A stretch of 64,000 nucleotides of DNA from Actinomycetes bacterium (GTDB taxonomy: Bacteria > Actinomycetota > Acidimicrobiia > Acidimicrobiales > Palsa-688): NCBI GenBank assembly GCA_021838445.1, contig JAKCDU010000008.1, positions 20,108-84,107 on the forward strand, in the 5' to 3' direction. Position 1 is the stretch's first letter, and the number at the start of each line of letters is the position of its first letter. A program made the translations under genes and the position numbers. The notes under the pieces were generated by a model. It searched no databases and was not told the DNA's origin. It saw only the letters and a list, made by a program, of their open reading frames with translations. Shown here piece after piece: positions 11,111 through 20,836 of this stretch.

Positions 11111-11130
11111 TAGATACCCCACCGGGTATA
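11111..11130. promoter_or_regulatory. Second putative operator, upstream of the MMPL gene
   Basis: tagATACCCcaccGGGTATa; a further GGGGGTAT half-site at 11055-11062. Confidence 0.6.
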
Positions 11131-11156
11131 TGTCGACCCGTTCCTGAGGAGGACAG

Positions 11157-13349
11157 ATGACGACCACGGACCTGGCCCCCCCGCCCGCGGCCGCCCATGC
11201 CGATGACCACCGCTCCGGTTGGATGGCCCGTCTCGGGGCCTGGACCGCCGGTCACCTACGCCAGGTCCTGGCTGCGTGGCTGGTGGTCCTGATCGCCTTC
11301 GGGGTGTTCGCCCCAAAGGTGCAGTCGTCTCTCGCCGGTGCCGGGTGGCAGGACTCCACGTCCCAGTCGGTGCAGGCCCGCAACCTCATCCAGAGGGACT
11401 TCGCCGGTCTCGGATCCAGCGCTCTTCAGGCCGTGATCGTCGATCGCAACTCGGCGATCTCCGCTGATCCGGTAGCCCAGTCCATCGTGGCCCGGGCCAC
11501 GGCTCTCCTGAAGGCCGATAAGCGGGTCTCGACCGTCGTGGCACCCACCCCCGGAACGTCCCTGTCGGCTGATGGCCGAACGGGTGTCATCACCGCCGGG
11601 GCCGCCGCCGACACCAACGCCATGGTGAAAGCCGCCGAGCAGCTGGCGTCACCTCTCGCCAAGCTCGGCCACGGCGGGGTCAGCGTCACCCTCACGGGGG
11701 ACAGCGCCCTGTGGGCCAACTTCAACTCGGCCAATCACTCGGCGATGATGCGTTCGGAGATGCTGTCCTGGCCGGTCACGCTGGCCATCCTGGCCGTGGC
11801 CTTTGGGAGCCTCGTCGCTGCTGGTCTGCCCCTCATGCTCACGATGGCCGGCCTGCTCGTCGCCGCCGGAGCCCTGGTCCTGGCCGACCGCCTGGCTCCC
11901 ATCTCCATCTGGGCGCTGAACTTCGCCTTGATGTTCGCCTTGGCGCTGGGTATCGACTACGCCCTGTTCCTCGTCGTGCGCTTCCGCTCGGCCCTGCATC
12001 GCCGGGGGGCGCAGCCCGGGGACCGGGCCGCGGCGGTGGCCGCGGTGGCCGAGACGATGGCCACTGCCGGCAAGGCCGTCGCCTTCTCCGCCGTCACTGT
12101 GCTGGCCTCGCTGGCGGCCATCCTGCTCGTGCCCTCCCCGGCCTTTCGCTCAATGGCGCTCGGAATCATGCTGTCGGTGATCGCCGTGCTGGCCGCCACC
12201 CTCACCCTGCTGCCCGCAGTTCTGGGCAAGCTGGGGACGAGGATCGACCAGGGGCGTCTCTCCTTCAAGCGAGCGACGCCCCGTGAGCACCCCCACGGCC
12301 ACCGCCTCGAGCAGCGCCTTCACGCCTGGGGGCGGCTGATGTGGCGCCACCCGGTCATATCCGGAGCGGTTGCCCTGGCCATCCTGGTGGCCGCAGCCGC
12401 ACCGGCCCTCGGGCTGCGCACCTCCATGCCCTCCATCACCATCATCCCGGCGTCGGCCAACGCCCGGGTCGGCTACGACCAGGTGACCTCAGCCTTCGGG
12501 CCCGGGGCTCCTGGAACCCTCCAGGTCGTCGTTCCCGCCGCGGGGCAAGCGGAGGCCCTTTCCACCCTCGCCGGCCTGCGGGGGGTGGCTGCGGTCGTGC
12601 CCGGACCGAGCCGCGCCGGCTTCTACCTGGATCAGGTGGTGCCCACGACCGGACCCTCCTCGACCGCCACCGGAGCCACCATCGAACGCCTGCGGGCGGC
12701 CCTCCCGGCCGGGAGTCTGGTCGGTGGCGCGGCGGCCGAGAACCACGACCTGCAGCACGCACTCGCCAGTCGCACCCCGCTGGTCTTCGGGATCCTGGCC
12801 GGCATGGGGTTCCTCCTCCTGTTGGTCGCTCTGGGAGCCCCTTTGATCGCCTTCGCCGGGGTCGCCGTCACCGCCCTGTCGGTGGCCGGAGCGTTCGGGG
12901 TGGCCCGGCTCATCTTCCAGGACGGTCATCTCTCGGGCATCTTGAACTTCACGCCCCAGGGTTTCGTCGACGCCTGGGGTCCCCTGTTCTTCGGAGCCAT
13001 GGTCTTCGGGGTGGCCATGGACTACACCCTGTTCCTGCTCTCCGCAGCCAAGGAGCGCTACGAGACCCATCCTGACCCAGAGCACGCCATGACCGGGTCG
13101 GTCGGTACCTCGGGCCGGGTGGTCATCTCGGCGGCCGTGGTGATGATCGCGGTGTTCATGACCTTTGCCCTCTCCGGGCCGCTGGCACCCAAGGAGATGG
13201 GGGTCATACTGGCGGTGGCGGTGGCCCTTGACGCTCTGGTGGTGCGCATGGTGCTCCTGCCTGTCGTGCTCCGCCTCGGTGGGCACTGGGCGTGGCACCG
13301 GCCGGCGTGGATGGCCAAAGTCATCCCCCACGTCCGCTTCTCTCACTGA
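11157..13349 (+). CDS. MMPL-family RND transporter
   Basis: 730 aa, multiple TM segments in two repeats; FALMFALALGIDYALFLVVRFRSAL and FFGAMVFGVAMDYTLFLLSAAKERYE. Confidence 0.92.
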   Translation: MTTTDLAPPPAAAHADDHRSGWMARLGAWTAGHLRQVLAAWLVVLIAFGVFAPKVQSSLAGAGWQDSTSQSVQARNLIQRDFAGLGSSALQAVIVDRNSAISADPVAQSIVARATALLKADKRVSTVVAPTPGTSLSADGRTGVITAGAAADTNAMVKAAEQLASPLAKLGHGGVSVTLTGDSALWANFNSANHSAMMRSEMLSWPVTLAILAVAFGSLVAAGLPLMLTMAGLLVAAGALVLADRLAPISIWALNFALMFALALGIDYALFLVVRFRSALHRRGAQPGDRAAAVAAVAETMATAGKAVAFSAVTVLASLAAILLVPSPAFRSMALGIMLSVIAVLAATLTLLPAVLGKLGTRIDQGRLSFKRATPREHPHGHRLEQRLHAWGRLMWRHPVISGAVALAILVAAAAPALGLRTSMPSITIIPASANARVGYDQVTSAFGPGAPGTLQVVVPAAGQAEALSTLAGLRGVAAVVPGPSRAGFYLDQVVPTTGPSSTATGATIERLRAALPAGSLVGGAAAENHDLQHALASRTPLVFGILAGMGFLLLLVALGAPLIAFAGVAVTALSVAGAFGVARLIFQDGHLSGILNFTPQGFVDAWGPLFFGAMVFGVAMDYTLFLLSAAKERYETHPDPEHAMTGSVGTSGRVVISAAVVMIAVFMTFALSGPLAPKEMGVILAVAVALDALVVRMVLLPVVLRLGGHWAWHRPAWMAKVIPHVRFSH

Positions 13350-13438
13350 CCGGTTTCTGTCACTGATCGGTTCCGGAGCGGCCGCTCTCCTTCCCGGGGG
13401 GCGGCCGCTGGCCTACCGGGGGGCGGCCGCAGGAGTGC

Positions 13439-14734
13439 TCAGCCGACGACCCTCAGAGGGCGGTTACCCTTCAGGCCGTACATGGCCCGGTCGGCGCGGA
13501 TGAGCACCGAGCTGATGGTGTCACCGGGTTCGGTGAAGGTGAAGCCGATGCTGGCCCGGATCACGGTGTCACGCTCGCCGACGCGGACCGAGTGGCTCAT
13601 GGCCTCGATGAGCCTCCGGTCGAGACGGGCCTCGTCGCCGACTTCGGGGGCGATGACCACGAACTCGTCGCCCCCGTAACGTCCTACGAGGTCCGACGGC
13701 CGTACCGTGTCGCTCAGCCGCTGCGCCACTGCCCGCAGCACCTCGTCACCGAAATGATGGCCGTAGCGGTCGTTGAGCCCCTTGAAGCCGTCGAGGTCGA
13801 TGAACGCGACCGCAGTTGGGCGCTGATGGTCGAGCAACGACTGGAGACGGCGGTCCACCGCCGCCCGGTTGGCCAGGCCGGTCAGAGGGTCCTTGAGGGC
13901 CAGGTCGGCGAGGGCGTTCTGGTAGGCCCTGAGCTTGGTGATGTTGTGCGCCGAGACCACGATCCCGGGCACGGTCGGGTCGTCGGTCATGTCGGCCAAG
14001 GCCAGGGCGAAAGGCATGGGCCGGCCGTCGGTGTCGAGCAGCCCGGCCTCGACCGTCACCGGTTCCTGGTCGCCGGCCGGCACGGACATGCAGACGCTCA
14101 GCGCGTCGCTCACCTTCTGTACGTCCGAGGGTTGCACCAGCTCCAGCAGGTGGGTTCCTTCCAGGGCGGCGGGGTGGTATCCGAGCAACCGGGTCACTGC
14201 GGCCGACGTGGCCTGGATGGTCCCGTCCCGCCCGAGCAGCACCAGGGCGCTCGGCGCGTTGCTGACCACGGCACGGAACCGGGCGTCGTCGTTGCCCCCC
14301 ACTTCCCAACGTCGCCTCTGGGTCAGGTCCCGCAGCGTGACGATCAGGCAGTCCACGCCGGGTACGCCCAGACAGTTGGCGCCGATCGCTTCGAGCAGGC
14401 GCCAGCCCCCCGGAGCCTGGACCCTGACCTCGATGAGGGGGCTGACGTCATCGGATTGGAGGCTGTCGAGGGTGAGAAGGGCCAGGTGCAGGTCCTCGGG
14501 GTGCACCAGGTCGAGCACCGAGCGTCCGATGGGCGTCGAGCGGGGCTGCCCGAACATCGCCGCGGCGCGACGATTGGCCCATTCGAGGCGCCCCTGGCCA
14601 TCGATGCCCACGAGCGGATCGGGTAACGCGTCGAGCCAGGACTTCCCCGCCCGGATCGGTCTCACCTGCGGTGTGTCGGATGTCGTGGAGGTGGGCTTTA
14701 CCGGGCTGTCGGATCCGGAATCAGGAGGGCTCAC
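13439..14734 (-). CDS. PAS-PAS-GGDEF diguanylate cyclase
   Basis: Two PAS-like segments, then DPLTGLANRAAVDRRL ... FIDLDGFKGLNDRYGHHFGDEVL ... RPSDLVGRYGGDEFVVI (intact GGDEF and RxxD I-site). Confidence 0.9.
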   Translation of the reverse strand: MSPPDSGSDSPVKPTSTTSDTPQVRPIRAGKSWLDALPDPLVGIDGQGRLEWANRRAAAMFGQPRSTPIGRSVLDLVHPEDLHLALLTLDSLQSDDVSPLIEVRVQAPGGWRLLEAIGANCLGVPGVDCLIVTLRDLTQRRRWEVGGNDDARFRAVVSNAPSALVLLGRDGTIQATSAAVTRLLGYHPAALEGTHLLELVQPSDVQKVSDALSVCMSVPAGDQEPVTVEAGLLDTDGRPMPFALALADMTDDPTVPGIVVSAHNITKLRAYQNALADLALKDPLTGLANRAAVDRRLQSLLDHQRPTAVAFIDLDGFKGLNDRYGHHFGDEVLRAVAQRLSDTVRPSDLVGRYGGDEFVVIAPEVGDEARLDRRLIEAMSHSVRVGERDTVIRASIGFTFTEPGDTISSVLIRADRAMYGLKGNRPLRVVG

Positions 14735-14751
14735 CGGCTAGGGTGGCCCCG

Positions 14752-15342
14752 ATGGCGGGCTCCACCGGCCGCGGTGAGGGGAGGCTGGTCCCCACGGCCG
14801 GGCGCGGCGTGGCCACGGTGCGCATGGCGGGGCCGGCGGATGTCGGTGCCGTCGTGGAACTGGTCGAATCGGCCTACCGGGGGGAGGCCAGCCGGGCCGG
14901 TTGGACGACCGAGGCCGATCTCCTCGACGGCCAGCGCACCGACGCCGCCGAGGTGGTCGCGGCAATATCGGCCGACTACTCGGAAGTGCTACTTCTGGAG
15001 GTGCCCGGCGCACCCGGCGGCCCGGAAACGGTGGGCTGCTGCCACGTGGAGATGGGCGAGCCGGGGCTCGCCTGGTTCGGCTTGTTCGCCGTCCGCCCGG
15101 TGGGGCAGGGTGCCGGTCACGGGTCGAGCCTGCTCACCGAGGCCGGTCGGGTCGCGGCTGCTTGGGGCTGCGGGGAATTGCGCCTGCTCGTCATCCGCCA
15201 GCGGCTTGACCTCATCGACTGGTATCGCCGGAGAGGATTCCGGCCAACCGGCGAGACCAAGCCGTTCCCATACGGGGACGAGCGTTTCGGTCGCCCCCGC
15301 CGCGACGACCTCGAGTTCGCAGTGCTCGCCGCGCCGCTGTAG
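14752..15342 (+). CDS. GNAT-family N-acetyltransferase
   Basis: VRMAGPADVGAVVELVESAYRG ... WFGLFAVRPVGQGAGHGSSLLTEAGRVAAAWGCGELRLLVI ... WYRRRGFRPTGE. Confidence 0.85.
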   Translation: MAGSTGRGEGRLVPTAGRGVATVRMAGPADVGAVVELVESAYRGEASRAGWTTEADLLDGQRTDAAEVVAAISADYSEVLLLEVPGAPGGPETVGCCHVEMGEPGLAWFGLFAVRPVGQGAGHGSSLLTEAGRVAAAWGCGELRLLVIRQRLDLIDWYRRRGFRPTGETKPFPYGDERFGRPRRDDLEFAVLAAPL

Positions 15343-15390
15343 CCGCCGTTACCCCTAGCGCCGGGAGACGGGTCTGGTGCCGGGCGCCGC

Positions 15391-15741
15391 TCAGACGAGA
15401 GCGCCGGTGCCCGACCCCGCCCGGGTCACCAGCTCCGAGCAGAGGAGGCGCTGGTCAGGGACCGTCCGGCCGCCTATCACCCGCACCACCTCGACCCACC
15501 CCGTGCGGCTGTGCCGTACGGCGTCAGGTGCGGCGGCCCGCCCCGACCCGACGAGTTCGAGCATCCGAGCCGACACCGGGGCGCACAGCCAGGACACCCT
15601 GTCTCCTTCGGCGGCCTCCTCGACGATGAGCCAGTGCTCGCCGAGGGTATCGGTGGCGCTGAACACGGCTCGCCGATCGGGCTGCCTTTCGAGCACGGTT
15701 TCGACGTTCAACTCCAACTCGAATCCGCAAAATTTCAACAC
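15391..15741 (-). CDS. Hypothetical protein
   Basis: 116 aa from GTG at 15741: VLKFCGFELELNVETVLERQPDRRAVFSATDTLGEHWLIVEEAAEGDRVSWLCAPVSARML. Confidence 0.5.
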   Translation of the reverse strand: MLKFCGFELELNVETVLERQPDRRAVFSATDTLGEHWLIVEEAAEGDRVSWLCAPVSARMLELVGSGRAAAPDAVRHSRTGWVEVVRVIGGRTVPDQRLLCSELVTRAGSGTGALV

Positions 15742-15868
15742 ACGAGTTCCCCGGTTCGGGCACGGCAATACGCCGCCGCCTCTGTCGAACCTATCACCGG
15801 CCAAAGCGGGCGCCGACCATCTTCGTGGCCGTGTCGGGCGGCCCGGTCGGCGGGGGTCCGGGGCCGTG

Positions 15869-17218
15869 TCAGGTGTCGGCAGGTGGGGGCGGTGGCTCGG
15901 GGTAACCGCACGGGCCGAGCACCCGGTCCAGGTAACGGTTGGCGAACACGCCGTCGGGATCGAGGGCCTGGCGGAGCCCGACGAACTCGTCGAAGCGGGG
16001 GTAGCGGGTCCGCAGAAGCTCGGCGTCGAGATCGTGGAGCTTTCCCCAGTGCGGCCGGTAGCCGTAGTCGTCGAGGACGCGGGCCACCAGCCGGAAGTAC
16101 GGCAGGTGGTCCTGCGAGGCCGGAACATGGAACGCCAGGTAGACGCTGTCGCGGCCCGATGCCGTGGAGAGGGGAACGTCGTCGGCGGCGGCAACCCGCA
16201 ACTCGACGGGGAAGGCGATGTTCAGGCCTGACGCCTCCACCGCTCCCACCACGGCCCGTATGGCTTCGGTGGCCGCGGCGCGCGGCACCGCCAGCTCCAT
16301 CTCCTTGAAGCGGACCCGCCGGGGGGAGGTGAACACCTTGTAGGAGAGATCCGTGAACGACCGCGGCCCCAGCGCGCGGGCCGCGACCCGGTTGAGCGGC
16401 CTTATCCACGACGGTCGCCTCTGGCCCAGTTGCACGGTCCAGCCGAACACCCGGTTGGCCAGCAGTTCGTCGTCCACCCACTCCTTCCAAGCCGGTAGGA
16501 GGTCGAGCCCCTCGGCGAGAGGCAGGCGGGTGTTGCGCTTGACCTGGGCGGAGCCGGTGTGGGGAAACCAGAAGGCCTCGAAATGGTCGAAGGTGGTGGC
16601 CAGCTCCTCGAAGCGGTTCAGGAGCTCGTCGAGAGGCATCGGGCCCTCCTCGGCCCGCAGCGTGAACAGCGGCACGGTCCGGAGAGCCACCTTGGTGATG
16701 ATCCCGAGCGCCCCGAGCCCCACCCGTGCTGCCGACCAGATCTCCCGGCGCTCACTCGGCGAGCACCAAAGGATGGTGGAGTCGGCCATGACCATTTCCA
16801 GCCCCACCACCTGGGTAGCGATTCCTCCGAACCGCTCACCGGTGCCGTGGGTGCCGGTGGATATGGCTCCGGCGATGGTCTGCGCGTCTATGTCGCCCAG
16901 GTTCGTGAGGGCCAGCCCGAGGCCGGCCAGCAGGTCGTTCAACCGGTGCAGGCTGGTTCCCGCCCCCACCACCACCACGCCCGTGTCACGATCCGCCGAC
17001 AACAGGTCATCGAGGTTCGAGAGGTCCACTACCACCTCTTCTGGCCGGGCGACGCCGCTGAAGGAATGTCCCGAGCCCACCGCCTTCACCCTCTGGCGGC
17101 GTGCCGCGGCCGCGCCGACGATAGCCGCGAGGTCGTCGGCGGCTCGGGGCTGTTCCATCCGCACCGCCTCGGCCGACTGGTTGCCCGCCCAGTTGGTCCA
17201 CGTTCCCACCGGCCGCAA
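15869..17218 (-). CDS. FAD-linked oxidase, D-arabinono-1,4-lactone/L-gulonolactone oxidase family
   Basis: NWAGNQSAEAVRMEQPRAADDLAAIV ... VKAVGSGHSFSG ... QTIAGAISTGTHGTG ... C-terminal YFRLVARVLDDYGYRPHWGKLHDLD ... DPDGVFANRYLDRVLG. Confidence 0.9.
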   Translation of the reverse strand: MRPVGTWTNWAGNQSAEAVRMEQPRAADDLAAIVGAAAARRQRVKAVGSGHSFSGVARPEEVVVDLSNLDDLLSADRDTGVVVVGAGTSLHRLNDLLAGLGLALTNLGDIDAQTIAGAISTGTHGTGERFGGIATQVVGLEMVMADSTILWCSPSERREIWSAARVGLGALGIITKVALRTVPLFTLRAEEGPMPLDELLNRFEELATTFDHFEAFWFPHTGSAQVKRNTRLPLAEGLDLLPAWKEWVDDELLANRVFGWTVQLGQRRPSWIRPLNRVAARALGPRSFTDLSYKVFTSPRRVRFKEMELAVPRAAATEAIRAVVGAVEASGLNIAFPVELRVAAADDVPLSTASGRDSVYLAFHVPASQDHLPYFRLVARVLDDYGYRPHWGKLHDLDAELLRTRYPRFDEFVGLRQALDPDGVFANRYLDRVLGPCGYPEPPPPPADT

Positions 17219-17241
17219 CCTAGCCGCTGAAGCGTGGAAAG

Positions 17242-18900
17242 ATGCTCGGGTCCGCCGAGATGGGAGGGTGCATGAAAGGTCTGATGCAGGACGTCCCGCT
17301 GTCGCTCGACTTCGTGTTCAACCGAGCCGAGCAGCTGTGGCCGAGCAAGCGAGTCGTGACCGCGACCCCGGCCGGGCCGCTCCGCACCACCCTCGGTGCC
17401 TGGGCCGAGCGAACTCGCCGCCTCGGGGGTGTCCTCGACGACCTGGGTGTCAGCTCCGACGGTCGGGTGGCCACCTTCGCCTGGAACACCGCCCGCCACC
17501 TCGAGCTGTACTTTGCCGCCCCGTGCACCGGGCGGGTGCTGCACACCCTGAACATCCGCTTGTTCGCCGACCAGATCACCTACATCGTCAACCACGCCGA
17601 GGACGAGGTCATCTTCGCCGACCGCAGCCTCCTCCCCCTGCTGTGGCCTCTGCTGGACGGGTGCCGCACCGTCCGTCACGTCGTGGTCATGGACGACACC
17701 GAGGGACGCCCCGACGTGGCCCCCCTGCCCGACGACCCGCGGGTACTCGATTACGAGGAGCTTCTGCGAGCGGCGAGCCCTCACCCCTTCGGAGTGGTGA
17801 GCGACGAGCACACCGCGGCGTCGATGTGTTACACGAGCGGCACGACAGGGGACCCCAAGGGTGTGGTGTACTCCCACCGCTCGGTCGTCCTGCACTCCGT
17901 CTCCGTTCTCATCAGCGACGAGCTGGGTTTGCGCGAAAGCGACGTCTGCCTGCCGATCGTCCCCATGTTCCACGCCAACGCGTGGGGTCTCTGCCAGGCC
18001 TCGGTACTAGCCGGAGCCGAGCTGGTCTTCCCCGGGGCGGATTTGTCAGCGGCCGCTCTGGCCGGGCTGATCCTCGAAGAGGGGGTCACCTTCGCGGCCG
18101 GCGTCCCCACCATCTGGATGGGGGCCAAGGACCTGCTGGCCGGCAAGGAGCACCGGCTGCGACAGATAGTCTGCGGCGGTTCGGCGGTACCCCGGGCCCT
18201 GTCGGAGGCCTACCGCACTGAGGTCGGCCTCCCCATCACCCAGGCCTGGGGCATGACCGAGACCAGCCCGTTGGCCACCGTGGCCAACGTCCGCAGCGAC
18301 CGGGCCGGGGGATCGGACGACGAACTGGCCGACATCCGGGCGACCGCTGGTATGGCTGCCCCCCTGGTGGAGATCCGCATCGCCGATCCCGACACCGGTG
18401 AGGTACTCCCCTGGGACGATCACTCCAGCGGTGAGGTCCAGGTGCGGGGACCGTGGATCGCCCGGCGCTACTACAACGACCAGCGGGGTGACAGCCAGTT
18501 CACCGCTGGTGGGTGGCTGCGCACCGGCGACGTCGGCGTCATGTCACCTGACGGTTATCTACGGCTGGTCGACCGCACCAAGGACCTCATCAAGTCGGGC
18601 GGGGAGTGGATCTCATCGGTAGATCTGGAGAACCAGATCATGGCCCACCCCGCCGTGGCCGAGGCGGCCGTCATCGCCGTACCGTCAGAGCGCTGGATGG
18701 AGCGCCCCATGGCATGCGTGGTTCGCCGACCGGGCGCCACCCTGAGCGCCGAGGAGCTGCGGGGATGGCTCGAGCCGCGGGTCGCCAAGTGGTGGTTGCC
18801 GGATGTGATCGAGTTCATCGACGAGGTTCCCAAGACGTCAGTCGGCAAGTTCTCCAAGCGGGACCTGCGCCAGCGTTTCGCCGAGCGAAAGCTGCCCTGA
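17242..18900 (+). CDS. Acyl-CoA synthetase (AMP-binding)
   Basis: MCYTSGTTGDPKGVVYSHRS ... QAWGMTETSPLATV ... GWLRTGDVGVMSPDGYLRLVDRTKDLIKSGGEWISSVDLE ... KTSVGKFSKRDLR. Confidence 0.92.
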   Translation: MLGSAEMGGCMKGLMQDVPLSLDFVFNRAEQLWPSKRVVTATPAGPLRTTLGAWAERTRRLGGVLDDLGVSSDGRVATFAWNTARHLELYFAAPCTGRVLHTLNIRLFADQITYIVNHAEDEVIFADRSLLPLLWPLLDGCRTVRHVVVMDDTEGRPDVAPLPDDPRVLDYEELLRAASPHPFGVVSDEHTAASMCYTSGTTGDPKGVVYSHRSVVLHSVSVLISDELGLRESDVCLPIVPMFHANAWGLCQASVLAGAELVFPGADLSAAALAGLILEEGVTFAAGVPTIWMGAKDLLAGKEHRLRQIVCGGSAVPRALSEAYRTEVGLPITQAWGMTETSPLATVANVRSDRAGGSDDELADIRATAGMAAPLVEIRIADPDTGEVLPWDDHSSGEVQVRGPWIARRYYNDQRGDSQFTAGGWLRTGDVGVMSPDGYLRLVDRTKDLIKSGGEWISSVDLENQIMAHPAVAEAAVIAVPSERWMERPMACVVRRPGATLSAEELRGWLEPRVAKWWLPDVIEFIDEVPKTSVGKFSKRDLRQRFAERKLP

Positions 18901-18904
18901 GCGC

Positions 18905-20437
18905 GTGGATGCCCTCTCCGCCCACGCCGCTCGTCAACCGGACAAGACGGCCGTCATAGACGACCGTCCCGGCCATCCGGTGCGCGAGTGGAGCTTCGCC
19001 GAGCTCGAACGCCGGGCCAACCAATTGGCCAATCACCTCCGCTCCATCGGGGTGACCTCAGATACCAAGATCTGCTGGTGCGGACAGAATTCGGCCCCCA
19101 TCATCTCGGCCATGCACGCCATCCGCAAGGCCGGCGCAGTGGGGGTGCCGCTCAACTACCGGTTGACGGCCGACGAGGCGGCCTACGTGATCGACGACTC
19201 GGACGCGTCGGTGCTGTACGTGGACGCCGCGTTCGACTCCCTGGTGGCGGCCATCTCGGATCGAATCCCCAAGGTGCAGCACGTCTTGTTCTTTGATGGT
19301 GACGGCCGGCTCGAGTCGGCTCTCGGCGCCCAGAGCAGCGATCCTCCGAGCGTAGATGCGTCGGTCTCCACCTCCACCGGGCGCAGCATGATCTACACGT
19401 CGGGCACCACCGGTCGGCCCAAGGGGGCGGTGCGCTCGACGCGGATGGACCCCTCGACCAGCTCCGGTCTGATCGGCCTCATCGGCTACACCGCCGACGA
19501 TGTGTACCTGACGACGGGGCCGCTGTACCACTCCGGCCCGGGCAGCTTCGCCGGCATTGCCCACGCCCTGGGCAACACGGTGGTGGTGCAGCACAAGTTC
19601 GACCCTGAGGACTGGCTTCGTCTGGTCCAGACCTACCGGGTGACGACTACCTTCACCGCCCCGACTCCCATCCGTATGGTGTGCAGCCTGCCATCGGAGA
19701 TCAAGGCCCGCTACGACCGCAGCAGCATGCGGCGGTTGATCGCCAACGCCGCCCCCTGGACCCTGAACCTCAAGAAGATGTACCTGGCCGACTTCCCGCC
19801 CGACTCCATGTGGGAGGTCTACGGCTCCACTGAGCTCGGGGTCGACACCGTGCTGCGCCCGGAGGACCATCTGCGCAAACCGGGGTCGTGCGGGCAGCCC
19901 GCGCCTGGCATCGAGATCAAGCTCTTCGACGAGGACGGCAACGAGGTAACCGAGCCGATGCAGACCGGTGAGCTCTACGTCCGCTCGGCCCTCGTCTTCA
20001 GTGAGTACTACAAGGCCGGGGAGAAGTACCGGGCGGCGACGCGGGGCGACTTCCACACCGTCGGCGACATCGCCTACTTCGATGAGGACGGGTACTACTA
20101 CATCGCCGACCGCAAGAACGACATGATCATCTCGGGGGGGATGAACGTCTACCCGGCGGAGATCGAAGCCGTTCTCGACTCCGCTCCCGACCTGTTCGAG
20201 GTGGCCGTCGCCGGGGTACCCGACGAGCACTGGGGCGAGACCGTCCACGCCTGGGTGGTGCCGGCCCGTCCGGGTGTCACCGAGCAGGACGTGCTGGCCT
20301 ACGCCCGTGAGCACCTCGCCGGCTACAAGGTTCCCCGGGGCGTCACCTTCGTGCTCGAGTTGCCGAAGACGGGTTCAGGGAAGGTGCTCAAGCGGCAGCT
20401 GCGTGAGGAGTTGCTCGCGCCCCGGCCCTCACCCTGA
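18905..20437 (+). CDS. Acyl-CoA synthetase (AMP-binding)
   Basis: MIYTSGTTGRPKGAVRS ... YGSTELGVDT ... GDIAYFDEDGYYYIADRKNDMIISGGMNVYPAEIEAVL ... KTGSGKVLKRQLR. Confidence 0.92.
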   Translation: MDALSAHAARQPDKTAVIDDRPGHPVREWSFAELERRANQLANHLRSIGVTSDTKICWCGQNSAPIISAMHAIRKAGAVGVPLNYRLTADEAAYVIDDSDASVLYVDAAFDSLVAAISDRIPKVQHVLFFDGDGRLESALGAQSSDPPSVDASVSTSTGRSMIYTSGTTGRPKGAVRSTRMDPSTSSGLIGLIGYTADDVYLTTGPLYHSGPGSFAGIAHALGNTVVVQHKFDPEDWLRLVQTYRVTTTFTAPTPIRMVCSLPSEIKARYDRSSMRRLIANAAPWTLNLKKMYLADFPPDSMWEVYGSTELGVDTVLRPEDHLRKPGSCGQPAPGIEIKLFDEDGNEVTEPMQTGELYVRSALVFSEYYKAGEKYRAATRGDFHTVGDIAYFDEDGYYYIADRKNDMIISGGMNVYPAEIEAVLDSAPDLFEVAVAGVPDEHWGETVHAWVVPARPGVTEQDVLAYAREHLAGYKVPRGVTFVLELPKTGSGKVLKRQLREELLAPRPSP

Positions 20438-20640
20438 TGCCCGCCCGGCCCGCTGCGCGGCCAGGGCCTAGCCCGCTGCTCGGCGTCGCCAGGGAACACC
20501 CCCGGGACCTCCGGGGGGCACCAGGGGGGTCGGGGCTCATCCGCCAGGATCGCGCGAGCGGCACGATGGGAGCGTTGGCCTTCGACCTCGCACGATCGCT
20601 GCCATCGGAAATAGAGATACTGAGAAGTTCATAAATAGCC

Positions 20641-20669
20641 TTGCAAGATGGCGAGGCATCCGCCATACT
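20641..20669 (+). promoter_or_regulatory. Sigma70-type promoter for the 6C-like RNA
   Basis: TTGCAA (20641-20646) - 17 bp - CATACT (20664-20669). Confidence 0.6.
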
Positions 20670-20674
20670 GTCTT

Positions 20675-20760
20675 TCAGAGCGCTACGGCCGGTAACCCCC
20701 CCCACCGGACCGAAGGCGCCGAATGCGAAGGGCCCGGTACCCCCCCACCGGGCCCTTCTG
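20675..20760 (+). ncRNA. 6C-type small RNA
   Basis: Two hairpins with C-rich loops: CCGGT-AACCCCCCCC-ACCGG (20689-20708) and GAAGGGCCCGGT-ACCCCCCC-ACCGGGCCCTTC (20727-20758). Confidence 0.78.
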
Positions 20761-20836
20761 CGCGCCCGGGGTGCGGTCGGGTGCCGGGTGCCTCATCGGT
20801 GTCACTCCGGGCGGGTCTTAGGCTACGGTCGCATCG

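Noticed and set aside
20727-20758. Simple rho-independent terminator
   Set aside because: No T-tract, and it pairs with a second C-loop hairpin behind a promoter; 6C RNA explains it better, though the 3' hairpin may also terminate transcription.
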